Shown piece after piece: positions 1-10,153 of a stretch of 64,000 nt of DNA. This DNA comes from Aldehydirespirator sp965203635 (GTDB lineage Bacteria; Actinomycetota; Acidimicrobiia; Acidimicrobiales; Aldehydirespiratoraceae): contig OZ241903.1 of NCBI GenBank assembly GCA_965203635.1, positions 496,001-560,000 on the forward strand, written 5' to 3'. Numbering within the stretch: the stretch's first letter is position 1; every line of letters begins with the position of its first letter. The notes below the pieces were generated by a model. It made no database searches, had not been told where the DNA came from, and saw nothing but the letters and a program-made list of their open reading frames with translations. A program made the translations under genes and the position numbers.

Positions 1-1435
1 CCAGGTACTCGGGCACGCTCGACAGGTACAGGCAGTCGTATAGGTCCACCGACATCACCCGGCGGGTCGCCTCGAACAGCGGCCGCTCGGGCAGCACTGC
101 CCCCACATCCCCGCTCACCATCCACGACGACACCGAGTCCTCCAACTCGGCCATGCGCCTCAACCGCAGCCCCCACTCTCGGGGCTGGTTGCCGACCGCC
201 GCCACCGGCAGGCTCCGGCTCGCGACCCGGTCGAGGAAGGGGTGCAGTCCCGGCACCAGCTTGAACGACGACAGGTAGCGGGTCTCCACGTCCCGGCCGA
301 TCGGGCCGAGCCCGAGGTCGCTCCAGAACTCCTCGGCGGTGAGCCTGCCCAGCACCAGCATGCGGTGCCGGTCGCGGATCAGCTCTGGATCGATGTCGGG
401 GTTCTCGCCCAGGATCACCGGCAACAGCAGGCCCTCACGCGGGTCGGTGGGCCGCACGATCACACCGTGCACGTCCACCACCAGCAGGCGCAGCAGGCGC
501 TTGCGGGGACGGCTGGCCTCCGCCTCCCGGGCCGCGGCCCGCTGCTGGCGACGCCGGGTGGCCCGCCGGCCCCGGCCCCTGGGAGCGCGCAGCAGCGCCA
601 CCAGCTTGGCCACGCCCACGCCCAGCAGCACCGCGCCGAACACGATGCCGGCCACCCGGGCGATGTTGAGCCACAGCGGCGCCAAGGTGTCGCTGATCAT
701 CGTCGAGGCGTTCACCGTCACCGGCCGGTCCCCGTAGGAGAAGCGCCAAGTGGCCGTGGATCCGTCGACTCGGGGCGACAGCTCCACCATCTCGTCGGAG
801 AGCTCCCCCTCCACCCCGAAGGCGGCCGAGGAGGCGCCGAAGGCCTCGTCGGCGTCGAGCAGCGTCAACGAGAACTCCAGGCCCAGGGAGTCCTCCGGTG
901 CGCCGGCCTCCGCGATCAGATCCTGCAGCGGCCGGCCGAAGGGCTGGCCCTCGAAGATCGCGGCGAGCGCGTCGTCGCTGAAGGCGTCCAGAGGCGGGGT
1001 CGGGTTGACATCGGCCTGGAAGCGGTAGGAAGTCTCAGCGAAGGCGCGGGTCTGCTCCAAGACCACGCCGGTGAAGATCACATCGGGGCCTGCGATCTCC
1101 TCGAGGACTTGAGGCAGCTGAGCGGACGATTCGAACCGCTTGACTGCCCGGACCTGCACACCCCCGTCGGCTCGGAACAAGGGGCCCTCCACCGCCCATC
1201 CTGCGGCCCGCGCGTCGTCGAGGCGCAGCCCTCCGGCCAGTTCGGGGACGCGGGACACCGCCACGGCGTCGGCGTTGAACACCACCGTCACCGTGCCCGA
1301 GCCGGCATCCTCCACTTCCACGTGCACGCTGGTGTCGACCCGGCACGCCGCAACCAGCAATACCAGCCCCAGGGCCAGCACGGCCGATCTGAGCACCGCG
1401 ACCACGCGCCGGCCGTCCCAGCGCTGAGCGGCCAT
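1..1435 (-). CDS. LppM-like lipoprotein fused to a degenerate HAD-like domain (3' end outside window)
   Basis: Partial: 478 codons are open from the ATG at 1435 to the window edge. Residues 10-31 form a lipoprotein signal ending in the lipobox LVAAC (lipidated Cys31). Residues 32-245 resemble the extracytoplasmic domain of mycobacterial LppM-type lipoproteins. A membrane helix at about 252-282 is followed by a strongly basic stretch (RGRGRRATRRR), placing the C-terminus in the cytosol. From about residue 317 the chain has a HAD-hydrolase layout: DVHGV where DxDG is expected, then AVGNQ, then SGDVGAVLPERP. The second motif-I aspartate is His, and the last acidic motif appears lost (YLSS), so hydrolase activity is doubtful. 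It follows clpC on the same strand after 46 bp. The LppM assignment is from recall of the fold pattern and is moderately secure; the HAD assignment rests on motif spacing. Confidence 0.72.
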   Translation of the reverse strand, partial: MAAQRWDGRRVVAVLRSAVLALGLVLLVAACRVDTSVHVEVEDAGSGTVTVVFNADAVAVSRVPELAGGLRLDDARAAGWAVEGPLFRADGGVQVRAVKRFESSAQLPQVLEEIAGPDVIFTGVVLEQTRAFAETSYRFQADVNPTPPLDAFSDDALAAIFEGQPFGRPLQDLIAEAGAPEDSLGLEFSLTLLDADEAFGASSAAFGVEGELSDEMVELSPRVDGSTATWRFSYGDRPVTVNASTMISDTLAPLWLNIARVAGIVFGAVLLGVGVAKLVALLRAPRGRGRRATRRRQQRAAAREAEASRPRKRLLRLLVVDVHGVIVRPTDPREGLLLPVILGENPDIDPELIRDRHRMLVLGRLTAEEFWSDLGLGPIGRDVETRYLSSFKLVPGLHPFLDRVASRSLPVAAVGNQPREWGLRLRRMAELEDSVSSWMVSGDVGAVLPERPLFEATRRVMSVDLYDCLYLSSVPEYL

Positions 1436-1481
1436 GGCCCTGGTCCCCCGGCCCGATCTCAGCTGCCCCCGGAGGGGAAGC

Positions 1482-4013
1482 CTAGAAGTGGCCCTCGCCG
1501 GCGGTCGGCTCCAGTTCGGGCTCGGGAGGCTCGAATCCCTCGATGGCGCGGAACACGATCACCAACTTGGCCTCTTCGAGCGGGTCGTCCTCCACGTCGA
1601 CGATGACTATCTCGCCGGCCCGGAACTCCTTGTGCAGCAGCCGCTCCGACAGCGGATCCTCCACCAGCCGCTGGATGGCCCGGCGCAGCGGCCGCGCCCC
1701 CAGCGTGGGGTCGTACCCGGTGGCCGCGAGGTGGTCCTTGGCCGCGTCGGTCAGCTCCAGGCCCATGCCCTGGCCGGCCAGCTGGTCGGCGGTGCGCACG
1801 ATCATCAGATCGACGATGCGCCGCACCTCCTCCTGGGTCAGCTCGTGGAACACGATCACGTCGTCGATCCGGTTGAGGAACTCGGGCCGGAAGTGCTGCT
1901 TGAGCGCCTCCTGCACCTTCGACTTCATCCGCTCGTAGGTGACCCGCTCGTCGGCCTTGGTGAAGCCCAGGTTGGCCTTGCGCAGATCGGCGGTTCCGAG
2001 GTTGGACGTCATGATCAGCACCGTGTTGCGGAAATCCACCGAACGGCCGTGGCTGTCGGTCAGCCGGCCCTCCTCGAGGATCTGCAGCAGGGTGTTGAAC
2101 ACGTCGGGGTGGGCCTTCTCGATCTCGTCGAACAGCACCACCGAGAACGGCTTGCGCCTGACCCGCTCGGTGAGCTGGCCGCCCTCCTCGTAGCCCACAT
2201 AGCCCGGCGGCGAGCCGATCAGGCGGCTGACCGTGTGCTTCTGCATGTACTCGGACATGTCCAGGGCGATGAGGGAGTCCTCGTTGCCGAACAGGAACTC
2301 GGCCAGGGTCTTGGCCAGCTCGGTCTTGCCCACGCCCGAGGGGCCCAGGAAGATGAACGAGCCGCTCGGCCGCTTCGGGTCCTTGAGGCCGGCCCGGGTG
2401 CGGCGGATGGCCTGCGAGACGGCGGAGATGGCGTCGTGCTGGGACACCACCCGCTTGTGCATCTCGTCCTCCATGCGCAGCAGCTTCTTGGTCTCCTCCT
2501 CGGTGAGCTTGTAGACCGGGATGCCGGTCCACAGCGACAGCACCTCGGCGATGGCCTCCTCGTCGACCTCGTCGAAGAGGTCGACCCCGGACGCCTTGGC
2601 CTCGCCCTCGAGGGTCTCGCGACGGGCCAGGAGCTCCTTCTCCTTGTCGCGCAGCTCGCCGGCGTCCTCGAAGCGCTGGGCGTCCACCGCGTCCTTCTTG
2701 CGGGAGATCACCTCGGCCAACTCGGCCTCGAGCTCCTTGAACTGCGGCGGGGTGGACATGCGCTTCATGCGCAGGCGCGACCCGGCCTCGTCGATCAGGT
2801 CGATGGCCTTGTCGGGCAGATGCCGGTCGGAGATGTAGCGGTCGGCGAGGTTGGCCGCGGCCACCAGCGCCTGGTCGGTGATGGTGACCCGGTGATGGGA
2901 CTCGTAGCGGTCGCGCAGGCCCTTGAGGATCTCGATGGTGTGGGCCACGGTCGGCTCGTCCACCACCACCTTCTGGAAGCGGCGCTCCAGCGCGGCGTCC
3001 TTCTCCAGGTGCTTGCGGTACTCGTCGAGGGTGGTGGCCCCGATCGTCTGGAGCTCGCCCCGGGCCAGCATGGGCTTGAGGATCGAGGCCGCGTCTATGG
3101 CCCCCTCGGCCGCCCCCGCGCCGACGAGGGTGTGGATCTCGTCGATGAACAGGATGATGTCGCCCCGGCTCTGGATCTCCTTGAGGACCTTCTTGAGCCT
3201 CTCCTCGAAGTCGCCCCGGTAGCGGCTGCCCGCCACCAGCGCGCCCAGGTCGAGGGTGTAGAGCTGCCGGTCGCGCAGGGTCTCGGGCACGTCGTCGGAG
3301 GCGATGGACTGGGCCAGACCCTCCACGATGGCGGTCTTGCCGACGCCCGGCTCGCCCACCAGCACCGGGTTGTTCTTGGTGCGCCGCGACAGGATCTGCA
3401 TGACCCGCTCGGACTCCCGGCCCCGGCCGATCACCGGGTCGAGGGCCTTCTCGCGGGCGAGCTGGGTGAGGTTCCGGCCGAACTGGTCGAGCACGTGCGA
3501 GCCCGAGGACGACTCGCCGCTGCCCCCGCCGGTGGTGGCGCCGGGCTTGTCGCCCGGGGCCGATCCCGAGACCCCGCCGTAGGCCGACAGCAGCTGGATG
3601 ACCTGCTCGCGCACCCGCGCCAGGTCGGCTCCCAGCTTCACCAGGACCTGGGCGGCGACGCCCTCGCCCTCGCGGATCAACCCGAGAAGGATGTGCTCGG
3701 TGCCGATGTAGTTGTGGCCGAGCTGCAACGCCTCGCGCAGGCTCAGCTCGAGGACCTTCTTGGCTCGGGGCGTGAACGGGATGTGGCCGCTGGGGGAGCT
3801 GCCGCCCTGGCCGATGATCTCCTCCACCTGGCCCCGCACCGACTCGAGGCTGATGCCGAGGGACTCCAGCGCCTTGGCCGCGACCCCCTCGCCCTCGTGG
3901 ATGAGGCCGAGAAGGATGTGCTCGGTGCCGATGTAGTTGTGGTTGAGGAGGCGCGCCTCTTCCTGGGCCAGGACCACGACGCGACGTGCCCTGTCGGTGA
4001 ACCGCTCAAACAT
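1482..4013 (-). CDS. clpC: ATP-dependent Clp protease ATP-binding subunit ClpC
   Basis: 843-aa AAA+ unfoldase that feeds substrates to ClpP. Two Clp-N repeats occupy residues 1-145 (NYIGTEHILLGL occurs twice). The first AAA domain has Walker A GEPGVGKT and FIDEIHTLVGAG. A UVR-type coiled segment (QRFEDAGELRDKEKELL) marks ClpC rather than ClpB or ClpA. The second AAA domain has GPSGVGKTELAKTLAEFLFG, and an LGF loop (KANLGFTK) is the expected ClpP-docking tripeptide. The start at 4013 is chosen because AGGAGGT lies 7-8 nt upstream and the protein then begins MFERFTDRAR as in other ClpC proteins, although the frame stays open further upstream. It is divergent from the polyprenyl synthase gene. 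In mycobacteria clpC1 likewise lies near lysS. Confidence 0.97.
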   Translation of the reverse strand: MFERFTDRARRVVVLAQEEARLLNHNYIGTEHILLGLIHEGEGVAAKALESLGISLESVRGQVEEIIGQGGSSPSGHIPFTPRAKKVLELSLREALQLGHNYIGTEHILLGLIREGEGVAAQVLVKLGADLARVREQVIQLLSAYGGVSGSAPGDKPGATTGGGSGESSSGSHVLDQFGRNLTQLAREKALDPVIGRGRESERVMQILSRRTKNNPVLVGEPGVGKTAIVEGLAQSIASDDVPETLRDRQLYTLDLGALVAGSRYRGDFEERLKKVLKEIQSRGDIILFIDEIHTLVGAGAAEGAIDAASILKPMLARGELQTIGATTLDEYRKHLEKDAALERRFQKVVVDEPTVAHTIEILKGLRDRYESHHRVTITDQALVAAANLADRYISDRHLPDKAIDLIDEAGSRLRMKRMSTPPQFKELEAELAEVISRKKDAVDAQRFEDAGELRDKEKELLARRETLEGEAKASGVDLFDEVDEEAIAEVLSLWTGIPVYKLTEEETKKLLRMEDEMHKRVVSQHDAISAVSQAIRRTRAGLKDPKRPSGSFIFLGPSGVGKTELAKTLAEFLFGNEDSLIALDMSEYMQKHTVSRLIGSPPGYVGYEEGGQLTERVRRKPFSVVLFDEIEKAHPDVFNTLLQILEEGRLTDSHGRSVDFRNTVLIMTSNLGTADLRKANLGFTKADERVTYERMKSKVQEALKQHFRPEFLNRIDDVIVFHELTQEEVRRIVDLMIVRTADQLAGQGMGLELTDAAKDHLAATGYDPTLGARPLRRAIQRLVEDPLSERLLHKEFRAGEIVIVDVEDDPLEEAKLVIVFRAIEGFEPPEPELEPTAGEGHF

Positions 4014-4055
4014 CGCATACACCTCCTGGCCAGATGGGCTTGCCTTGTGCCGGTC

Positions 4056-4061
4056 AGTGTA
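4056..4061 (-). promoter_or_regulatory. Candidate -10 element of the clpC promoter
   Basis: Read on the minus strand, TACACT lies 43 nt upstream of the clpC ATG, in the 147-bp space shared with the divergent polyprenyl synthase gene. It is a good actinobacterial sigma-70 -10 match. No convincing -35 hexamer is seen at 16-18 nt, and no clear SigR-type GGAAT/GTT pair is visible. The call is tentative. Confidence 0.3.
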
Positions 4062-4160
4062 ACCCGGCCCCGTGACAGGAGTTGCGTCGCCGGGGCGGTC
4101 CCGACCGTGACATTGGCCACGCCGCGCCCGCGGCCGCGCGGTGCCCATTACCCTCGCGAG

Positions 4161-5156
4161 GTGGCCAACACCTCGCCCTTCGCTCTGCTGCCGTGCCTCA
4201 CCGACGACCTGCGGCGAGTCGAGGAGGAGCTGCTCAGGGCCGCCACCGCCCCCGACGACTTCGTCACCGAGTTGGCCCGGCATCTGATCGCAGTCGGCGG
4301 GAAACTGGTCCGGCCCGGCTTCTGCCTCGCCTCGTCGCTGGTGTGCGACGCCGCGCCGACCCGATCGTCGGAGGCCGCGGTGCGGGGCGGTGCCTCGGTC
4401 GAGCTGGTCCACATCGGCTCGCTCTATCACGACGACGTCATGGACGAGGCCACCACCCGCCGCTCGGTGGCCAGCGTCAACGCCCAGTGGGGCAACCTGC
4501 GGGCCATCCTGGCCGGCGACTACCTGCTGGGGCGGGCCTCCGCCATGGCAGCCTCGCTCGGGGCCGAGGTCGCGGAGCTGCTGGCCGAGGCGATCACCCG
4601 GCTCTGCGAGGGCCAGATCATCGAGCTCGAGAACGCCTACGACACCGGGCGCAACGAGCAGCGCTACGAGAAGGCCGTGTCGGGCAAGACCGCGGCGCTG
4701 CTGTCAATCTCCTGCCGGATCGGAGCCACGGTGGGCGACGTGCCGCGGACCGTGGTGGAAGCGCTCGGAGAGTTCGGCTTCTCCTACGGCATGGCCTTCC
4801 AGATCGTCGACGACATCCTGGACCTGGTGGCCACCGAATCGCAGCTGGGCAAGCCGGCCGGCAACGACCTGGCCGAGGGCACCTACACGCTTCCGGTCAT
4901 CCGGGCGCTGGCCGACCCGGCAGCAGGCGACGAGCTGCGCTCGATCCTCGGTGGACCCATCGACGCTGCGGCCCGCGACCGGGCCGCAGAGCTGGTGCGG
5001 TCCACCAGCGGCGTGGACGAGGCCCGCGACACCGCCCGCATGTGGGCCGACAAGGCCCAGGCCGCGCTCACGTCGCTGCCCGACACCCCCGCGACCGCCG
5101 TCCTGCGCCTGGCCGCCGACCGACTGACCGAGACCCCAGCCCTAATCGCCGGCTAG
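4161..5156 (+). CDS. Polyprenyl diphosphate synthase
   Basis: 331-aa trans-isoprenyl diphosphate synthase of the all-alpha fold. It would extend an allylic diphosphate with isopentenyl diphosphate to make the polyprenyl chain of menaquinone or a related lipid. The first aspartate-rich motif is HDDVMDE and the second DDILD; GGKLVRP and the later FQIVDD helix are also typical. The residue size before the first aspartate motif (IGSLYHDD) suggests a long-chain synthase (heptaprenyl to nonaprenyl), but chain length cannot be read safely. GTG at 4161 is chosen because homologues begin shortly before the LxxDL helix; the frame is open much further upstream only because it is antisense to clpC. It converges on lysS with a 24-bp gap. 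Confidence 0.9.
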   Translation: MANTSPFALLPCLTDDLRRVEEELLRAATAPDDFVTELARHLIAVGGKLVRPGFCLASSLVCDAAPTRSSEAAVRGGASVELVHIGSLYHDDVMDEATTRRSVASVNAQWGNLRAILAGDYLLGRASAMAASLGAEVAELLAEAITRLCEGQIIELENAYDTGRNEQRYEKAVSGKTAALLSISCRIGATVGDVPRTVVEALGEFGFSYGMAFQIVDDILDLVATESQLGKPAGNDLAEGTYTLPVIRALADPAAGDELRSILGGPIDAAARDRAAELVRSTSGVDEARDTARMWADKAQAALTSLPDTPATAVLRLAADRLTETPALIAG

Positions 5157-5180
5157 CCGCTGCGGCCTGACGCGAGCTGC

Positions 5181-6652
<1,472 letters not shown>

Positions 6653-6656
<4 letters not shown>

Positions 6657-7450
6657 CGGTCCTGGTTGCGCTCGTAGACGATGCGCAGGCCGTGCAGGGT
6701 GAGGAACGGCTCGACGTGCTCGATCGTCTGCGAGATGGGGGCGATCACATGGGCCAGGCCGCCGGTGGCGACGACGTTGGCCTCGCCCAACTCGGCCAGG
6801 AAGCGGGCGTTCATGCCGTCGATCATGGCAGTGAACCCATACAGGGAGCCGGACTGGATCGACTCGACAGTGGTCTTGCCGATCACGCTGCGGGGCTCGA
6901 CCAACTCGACCGCGCCGAGGGCGGCGGCCCGACCGATGAGCGCATCCAGGCTGATCTCGATGCCGGGCGCGATGGCGCCTCCCATGAAGGCTCCGTCGGC
7001 CGATAGGACGTCGAAGTTGTTGCCGGTGCCGAAGTCGACCACCACGGTGGGACCGCCGTAGAGGTCATAGGCCGCCACCGCGTTGGCGATCCGGTCGGCG
7101 CCGACCTCCTTGGGGTTGTCGTAGTGGATCGGCATGCCGGTCTTGACCCCCGGCCCGACAACCACGGGTGCGAACCCGAGCTGGCGCCGCACCATCTCCC
7201 GCAAGCCTGCGAGCAGTCGGGGCACGCCCGAGCAGATGGACACTCCGGTGACATCGCGGTCGAAGTCGATGTCGATCACATGGAGCAGCGACCTGATCAC
7301 CACGCCGAGTTCGTCGGCGGTGCGACTCGGGTCGGTGGAGAGCCTCCAGTGGTCGACCAGCCCGTCCGCCGCGGCCGAACCGTGGACCGCGCCCGGGTCG
7401 TAGATGCCAACGACGGTCTGGGTGTTGCCGACGTCGATAGCAAGCAGCAC
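6653..7450 (-). CDS. coaX: Type III pantothenate kinase
   Basis: 265-aa ASKHA-fold kinase that phosphorylates pantothenate in the first step of coenzyme A synthesis. The N-terminal phosphate loop is DVGNTQTVVGIYD (residues 6-18). GADRIANAVAAYDLYGG leads to VVDFGTGNNFDVL with the catalytic Asp, and GGAIAPGIEIS follows. The start is GTG. It overlaps lysS by 4 nt. It is transcribed after panC, so two enzymes of the same pathway share an operon, but 129 bp of repeat-rich DNA separates them and no panD is found there. Confidence 0.95.
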
Positions 7451-7457
7451 CGCCGCA

Positions 7458-7600
7458 GGATACGGCGGATCGGAGCGCCCGCGGAATGGAGGGTGCCGGG
7501 AAGGGGCCGCGGTGCAGGACCGCGCCCGTCAGCGCAAACCCCAACGAATGTGGATACGGCGGATCGGAGCGGCAGCCGATCAGCCGGCGCGGCAGCCGAT
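7458..7600. repeat. Two nested short direct repeats in the panC-coaX gap
   Basis: GGATACGGCGGATCGGAGCG occurs at 7458-7477 and again, identical, at 7552-7571 (period 94). Overlapping the second copy, GCGGCAGCCGAT occurs at 7569-7580 and 7589-7600 (period 20), the latter being the end of panC. The gap carries no gene that I can support. The repeats look like scars of tandem duplication around a gene end. Confidence 0.85.
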
Positions 7601-8449
7601 GTTGTCTATCAGGCGGGCCCGGCCGAACCGGACGGCCACCAGCAGGCGCACATCGCCTCGCAATGGCCCGTCGGCGGTGAGGGTGGACGCCGACACCGCC
7701 GCGGTGTAGTCGATCTCCGCCAGCGGTGCGGTGGCGATCATCGAGGCCATCTCGGCCTCCACCGCCGCGGAGTCGGTCTCACCCGACTGCACCAGGACCG
7801 CTCCGGCCTCGAGGGCGCGGCGCAGCACCGGAGCCTGGCTGCGTTCCGCCTCGCTCAAGTATGCGTTCCGGCTGGAGAGGGCGAGCCCGTCGGGCTCCCG
7901 CACGGTTCCGCAGCCGACCACCCGCACCGGCAGCGACAGGTCCGCGGCCATGCGGCTCACGATCGTGAGCTGCTGGAAGTCCTTCTCACCGAAGTAGGCC
8001 GAGCACTCGCCCACGATCGAGAACAGCTTGGCCACGACGGTGGCGACCCCGTCGAAGTGGCCGGCGCGGGAGGCGCCGCACAGCACATCGGCAAGCGTCC
8101 CCAGGCGCACGGTGGTCGCCACCGGCTCGGGGTACATCTCCTGGGTGTCGGGAACGAACACGAGGTCGGCACCGGCCTTCGCGCCCATCTCGAGATCGCG
8201 GTCCAGATCCCGGGGATAGTCGTCGAAGTCCTCGCCCGGATTGAACTGCAGGGGGTTGACGAAGATCGACACCACCACGACGTCGTTCTCGGCCCGGGCC
8301 CGCTCGACCAGCGAACAATGCCCGGCGTGGAGGAAGCCCATCGTGGGCACGAACCCGACGGTGCGGCCCGCCGCTCGGGCCTCGGCGAGTCGGACACGCA
8401 GGCCGCGGATCGTGGCCTCGCACTCGGGAGCGGGGCGACCGATGCTCAT
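7580..8449 (-). CDS. panC: Pantoate--beta-alanine ligase
   Basis: 289-aa pantothenate synthetase, which condenses pantoate and beta-alanine with ATP cleavage to AMP. The HxGH-type nucleotide motif is PTMGFLHAGHCSLV, followed by VSIFVNPLQFNPGEDF. YFGEKDFQQL and ALSSRNAYLS complete the family signature. The ATG at 8449 overlaps the DUF2520 stop by 4 nt; an open frame continues far upstream but is antisense to real genes. It is the last gene of a coupled run with folK and DUF2520, followed by coaX. Confidence 0.96.
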   Translation of the reverse strand: MSIGRPAPECEATIRGLRVRLAEARAAGRTVGFVPTMGFLHAGHCSLVERARAENDVVVVSIFVNPLQFNPGEDFDDYPRDLDRDLEMGAKAGADLVFVPDTQEMYPEPVATTVRLGTLADVLCGASRAGHFDGVATVVAKLFSIVGECSAYFGEKDFQQLTIVSRMAADLSLPVRVVGCGTVREPDGLALSSRNAYLSEAERSQAPVLRRALEAGAVLVQSGETDSAAVEAEMASMIATAPLAEIDYTAAVSASTLTADGPLRGDVRLLVAVRFGRARLIDNIGCRAG

Positions 8450-9168
8450 GCCTGGTCTGCGAGGCGGCGGGCTTGCCGGGACAGCGCCTCGTAGGCGGCC
8501 CGCTCGTCCGGGCCGATCGCTTCCAGATGCCGCCTGACCGTTTCGGTGTCGCCCCGGGCCGCGGGACCGGTGAGGGCCGCGGCCGGACCCAACTCGTCGA
8601 CGTTGGCCACGGTGGCTCTGACCAGGTCCATGAAGGCCGCGAAGGGCACTCCGGCCGCCGAAGCGATGCGCTCGGCCTGGCCGAGCAGCGCCACCAGATG
8701 GTTGGAGGCGACCACCGCGGCCGCGTGGTAGGCGGACCGGTCGGCGTCGGCCACCTCGAACGCCCGCCCGCCCAGATCGGCGACGACCTGCCGGACGATC
8801 GGATCGCCCGCCACCGCGAACCAGCCGCCCGCGCGCAGGCGCCGGGCGCCGACGGCAGCGTCCGGCAGCGCCACCAAGGGATGCAGGGCTGCCGGCCGCG
8901 GGTGCGTATCGACGGCACCGAGGCCGAGCGACCCGGCGAGGTGGGCCACCGCCGCGGTCGCGGCGGGCTCGATCGCGGCGGACACCTCTGCCACGGCGCT
9001 GTCGGGGGTGGCGATCAGCACCAGGTCCACACCGGCGGCGGCGGTGGCTACCTCGGCGGGCGTCGCCGACCGACCCAGGATGGGGCGCGGGTGCCAGCCG
9101 ACTTCGGTCAGGGCGGCAGCCATGGCTCCGCCCGCCCGGCCGCCGCCGATGATCCGGACCGACCGCAC
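8446..9168 (-). CDS. Rossmann-like DUF2520 protein of the folK-panC neighbourhood
   Basis: 240-aa protein with an N-terminal dinucleotide-binding turn IIGGGRAGGAMA (residues 5-16) and LVLIATPDSAVAEV as the next beta-alpha unit. A helical C-terminal half starts around residue 110 (HAAAVVASNHLVALLGQAE). This matches the Rossmann-like plus DUF2520 architecture that lies next to panC in mycobacteria (Rv3603c region). The family resembles ketopantoate-reductase or pyrroline-carboxylate-reductase folds, and its substrate is unknown to me. GTG at 9168 is 2 nt after the folK stop and puts the glycine loop at the usual distance from the N-terminus. Confidence 0.82.
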   Translation of the reverse strand: MRSVRIIGGGRAGGAMAAALTEVGWHPRPILGRSATPAEVATAAAGVDLVLIATPDSAVAEVSAAIEPAATAAVAHLAGSLGLGAVDTHPRPAALHPLVALPDAAVGARRLRAGGWFAVAGDPIVRQVVADLGGRAFEVADADRSAYHAAAVVASNHLVALLGQAERIASAAGVPFAAFMDLVRATVANVDELGPAAALTGPAARGDTETVRRHLEAIGPDERAAYEALSRQARRLADQA

Positions 9169-9170
9169 CG

Positions 9171-9653
9171 CTATGGATGTAGCGGGCCGAGATTGACGAT
9201 GCCGTCGGCGGCTTCGGGTTCGTAGCCGTCGGGCAGCAGGTCGGGGCCCACGTCCGCAAGGGGCACGAGCACGAAGTCCCGCTCGTGCATGCGAGGATGC
9301 GGAACGACGAGGTCGGGCGTGTCCACCCGCTCGCCGTCGATCCACAGCAGATCCGCGTCAAGAGTGCGAGGCCCCCAGCGCACCACCCGCACCCGGCCCG
9401 CCTCGAGTTCTGAGGCCCGGCACCGCGCCAGCAGTTCCCGAGCGCCGGCCGAGGTCCGAAGCCTGACCACCATGTTGAGGTAGGCACCTTGCTCGGGACC
9501 GCCCACCGGCTTGGTCTCATACACGTCGGAGACCCCGTCAACGTCGTCGAACCCGTCCACCGCGCCCCGCAGATAGGCCATCCGGTCGCCCAGGTTGGAA
9601 CCCAGCGCCACGAACACCCTCCGGGTCGGCCCGGGACGATCCGGTGCCGTCAT
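9171..9653 (-). CDS. folK: 2-amino-4-hydroxy-6-hydroxymethyldihydropteridine diphosphokinase
   Basis: 160-aa HPPK, which transfers pyrophosphate from ATP to hydroxymethyldihydropterin in folate synthesis. It has FVALGSNLGDR at the N-terminus and the family signature WGPRTLDADLLWIDG (residues about 100-115), followed by HPRMHERDFVLVPLADV. Length is normal. No folB, folP or folE is adjacent here, unlike in mycobacteria. It overlaps the phosphatase-like gene upstream by 4 nt (ATGA). Confidence 0.94.
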   Translation of the reverse strand: MTAPDRPGPTRRVFVALGSNLGDRMAYLRGAVDGFDDVDGVSDVYETKPVGGPEQGAYLNMVVRLRTSAGARELLARCRASELEAGRVRVVRWGPRTLDADLLWIDGERVDTPDLVVPHPRMHERDFVLVPLADVGPDLLPDGYEPEAADGIVNLGPLHP

Positions 9654-10153
9654 GGGGCGGACTTGAGCTGGTGGGCCATCGACACGATCTCACGAGCCAT
9701 GGGACCGAGCTCGCGCTCCAGCAGCCGCTCGGCGATGGTGATGGCCTCGGGGCCGGTGTCGACCAACCCCGACCACAGCAGGTAGCCCGCCACCACACCC
9801 GACACCCGGTCTCCGATGGAATCGTGATGGAGCACCACCCGCTGTCCGATCGAGCGGTCCCGGATCGTGGTCAGGATCTGCTCGAGACGCTCGGCGCCGT
9901 CGCCGGGCTCTGAGAAGGGCAGGTGGGCGTAGGCCAGCCCATGCTCGTCGTAGTCGTGGAGGTTGTAGGGAATCGACGTGATGCTCACGATCAGGCCGAT
10001 CTCGTTGCGGCTCAGCCAGATGATCTCCTCGAGGCGTCGCACCCGCCGGTGGCCGACGCCGTAGCCCCCGGGCCGCTCACACACCCCGAAGCGATCAGTG
10101 ATGATCCACCGGAAGCCCCGAGGCTCGATCCCCTCCGACCACTTGCTGCTCAT
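9650..10153 (-). CDS. Dual-specificity-phosphatase-like protein lacking the catalytic cysteine
   Basis: 167-aa protein with the layout of a small cysteine phosphatase: an early beta region, the D-loop-like AHLPFSEPGDG (residues 76-86), a helix, then VVLHHDSIGDRVSGVVAGYLL. The P-loop of the family is HCxxGxxR, and here residues 109-116 read HHDSIGDR. The Gly and Arg are kept, but the nucleophilic Cys is His110. It is therefore probably catalytically dead on phosphoesters, or a phosphate-binding pseudoenzyme. It is coupled on both sides by 4-nt overlaps, to hpt upstream and folK downstream, so it is expressed with nucleotide and folate genes. The family assignment comes from the P-loop layout only. 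Confidence 0.6.
   Translation of the reverse strand: MSSKWSEGIEPRGFRWIITDRFGVCERPGGYGVGHRRVRRLEEIIWLSRNEIGLIVSITSIPYNLHDYDEHGLAYAHLPFSEPGDGAERLEQILTTIRDRSIGQRVVLHHDSIGDRVSGVVAGYLLWSGLVDTGPEAITIAERLLERELGPMAREIVSMAHQLKSAP

Noticed and set aside
242..1606. 454-codon plus-strand frame over the lipoprotein-HAD gene
   Set aside because: Minus strand gives signal peptide, lipobox, membrane helix and HAD-like motifs; the plus frame is Gln/His/Arg-rich noise.
1434..4160. Long open plus-strand frame continuous with the polyprenyl synthase, antisense to clpC
   Set aside because: Leucine/valine/glycine-rich shadow of clpC caused by high third-position GC; ClpC motifs on the minus strand are decisive.
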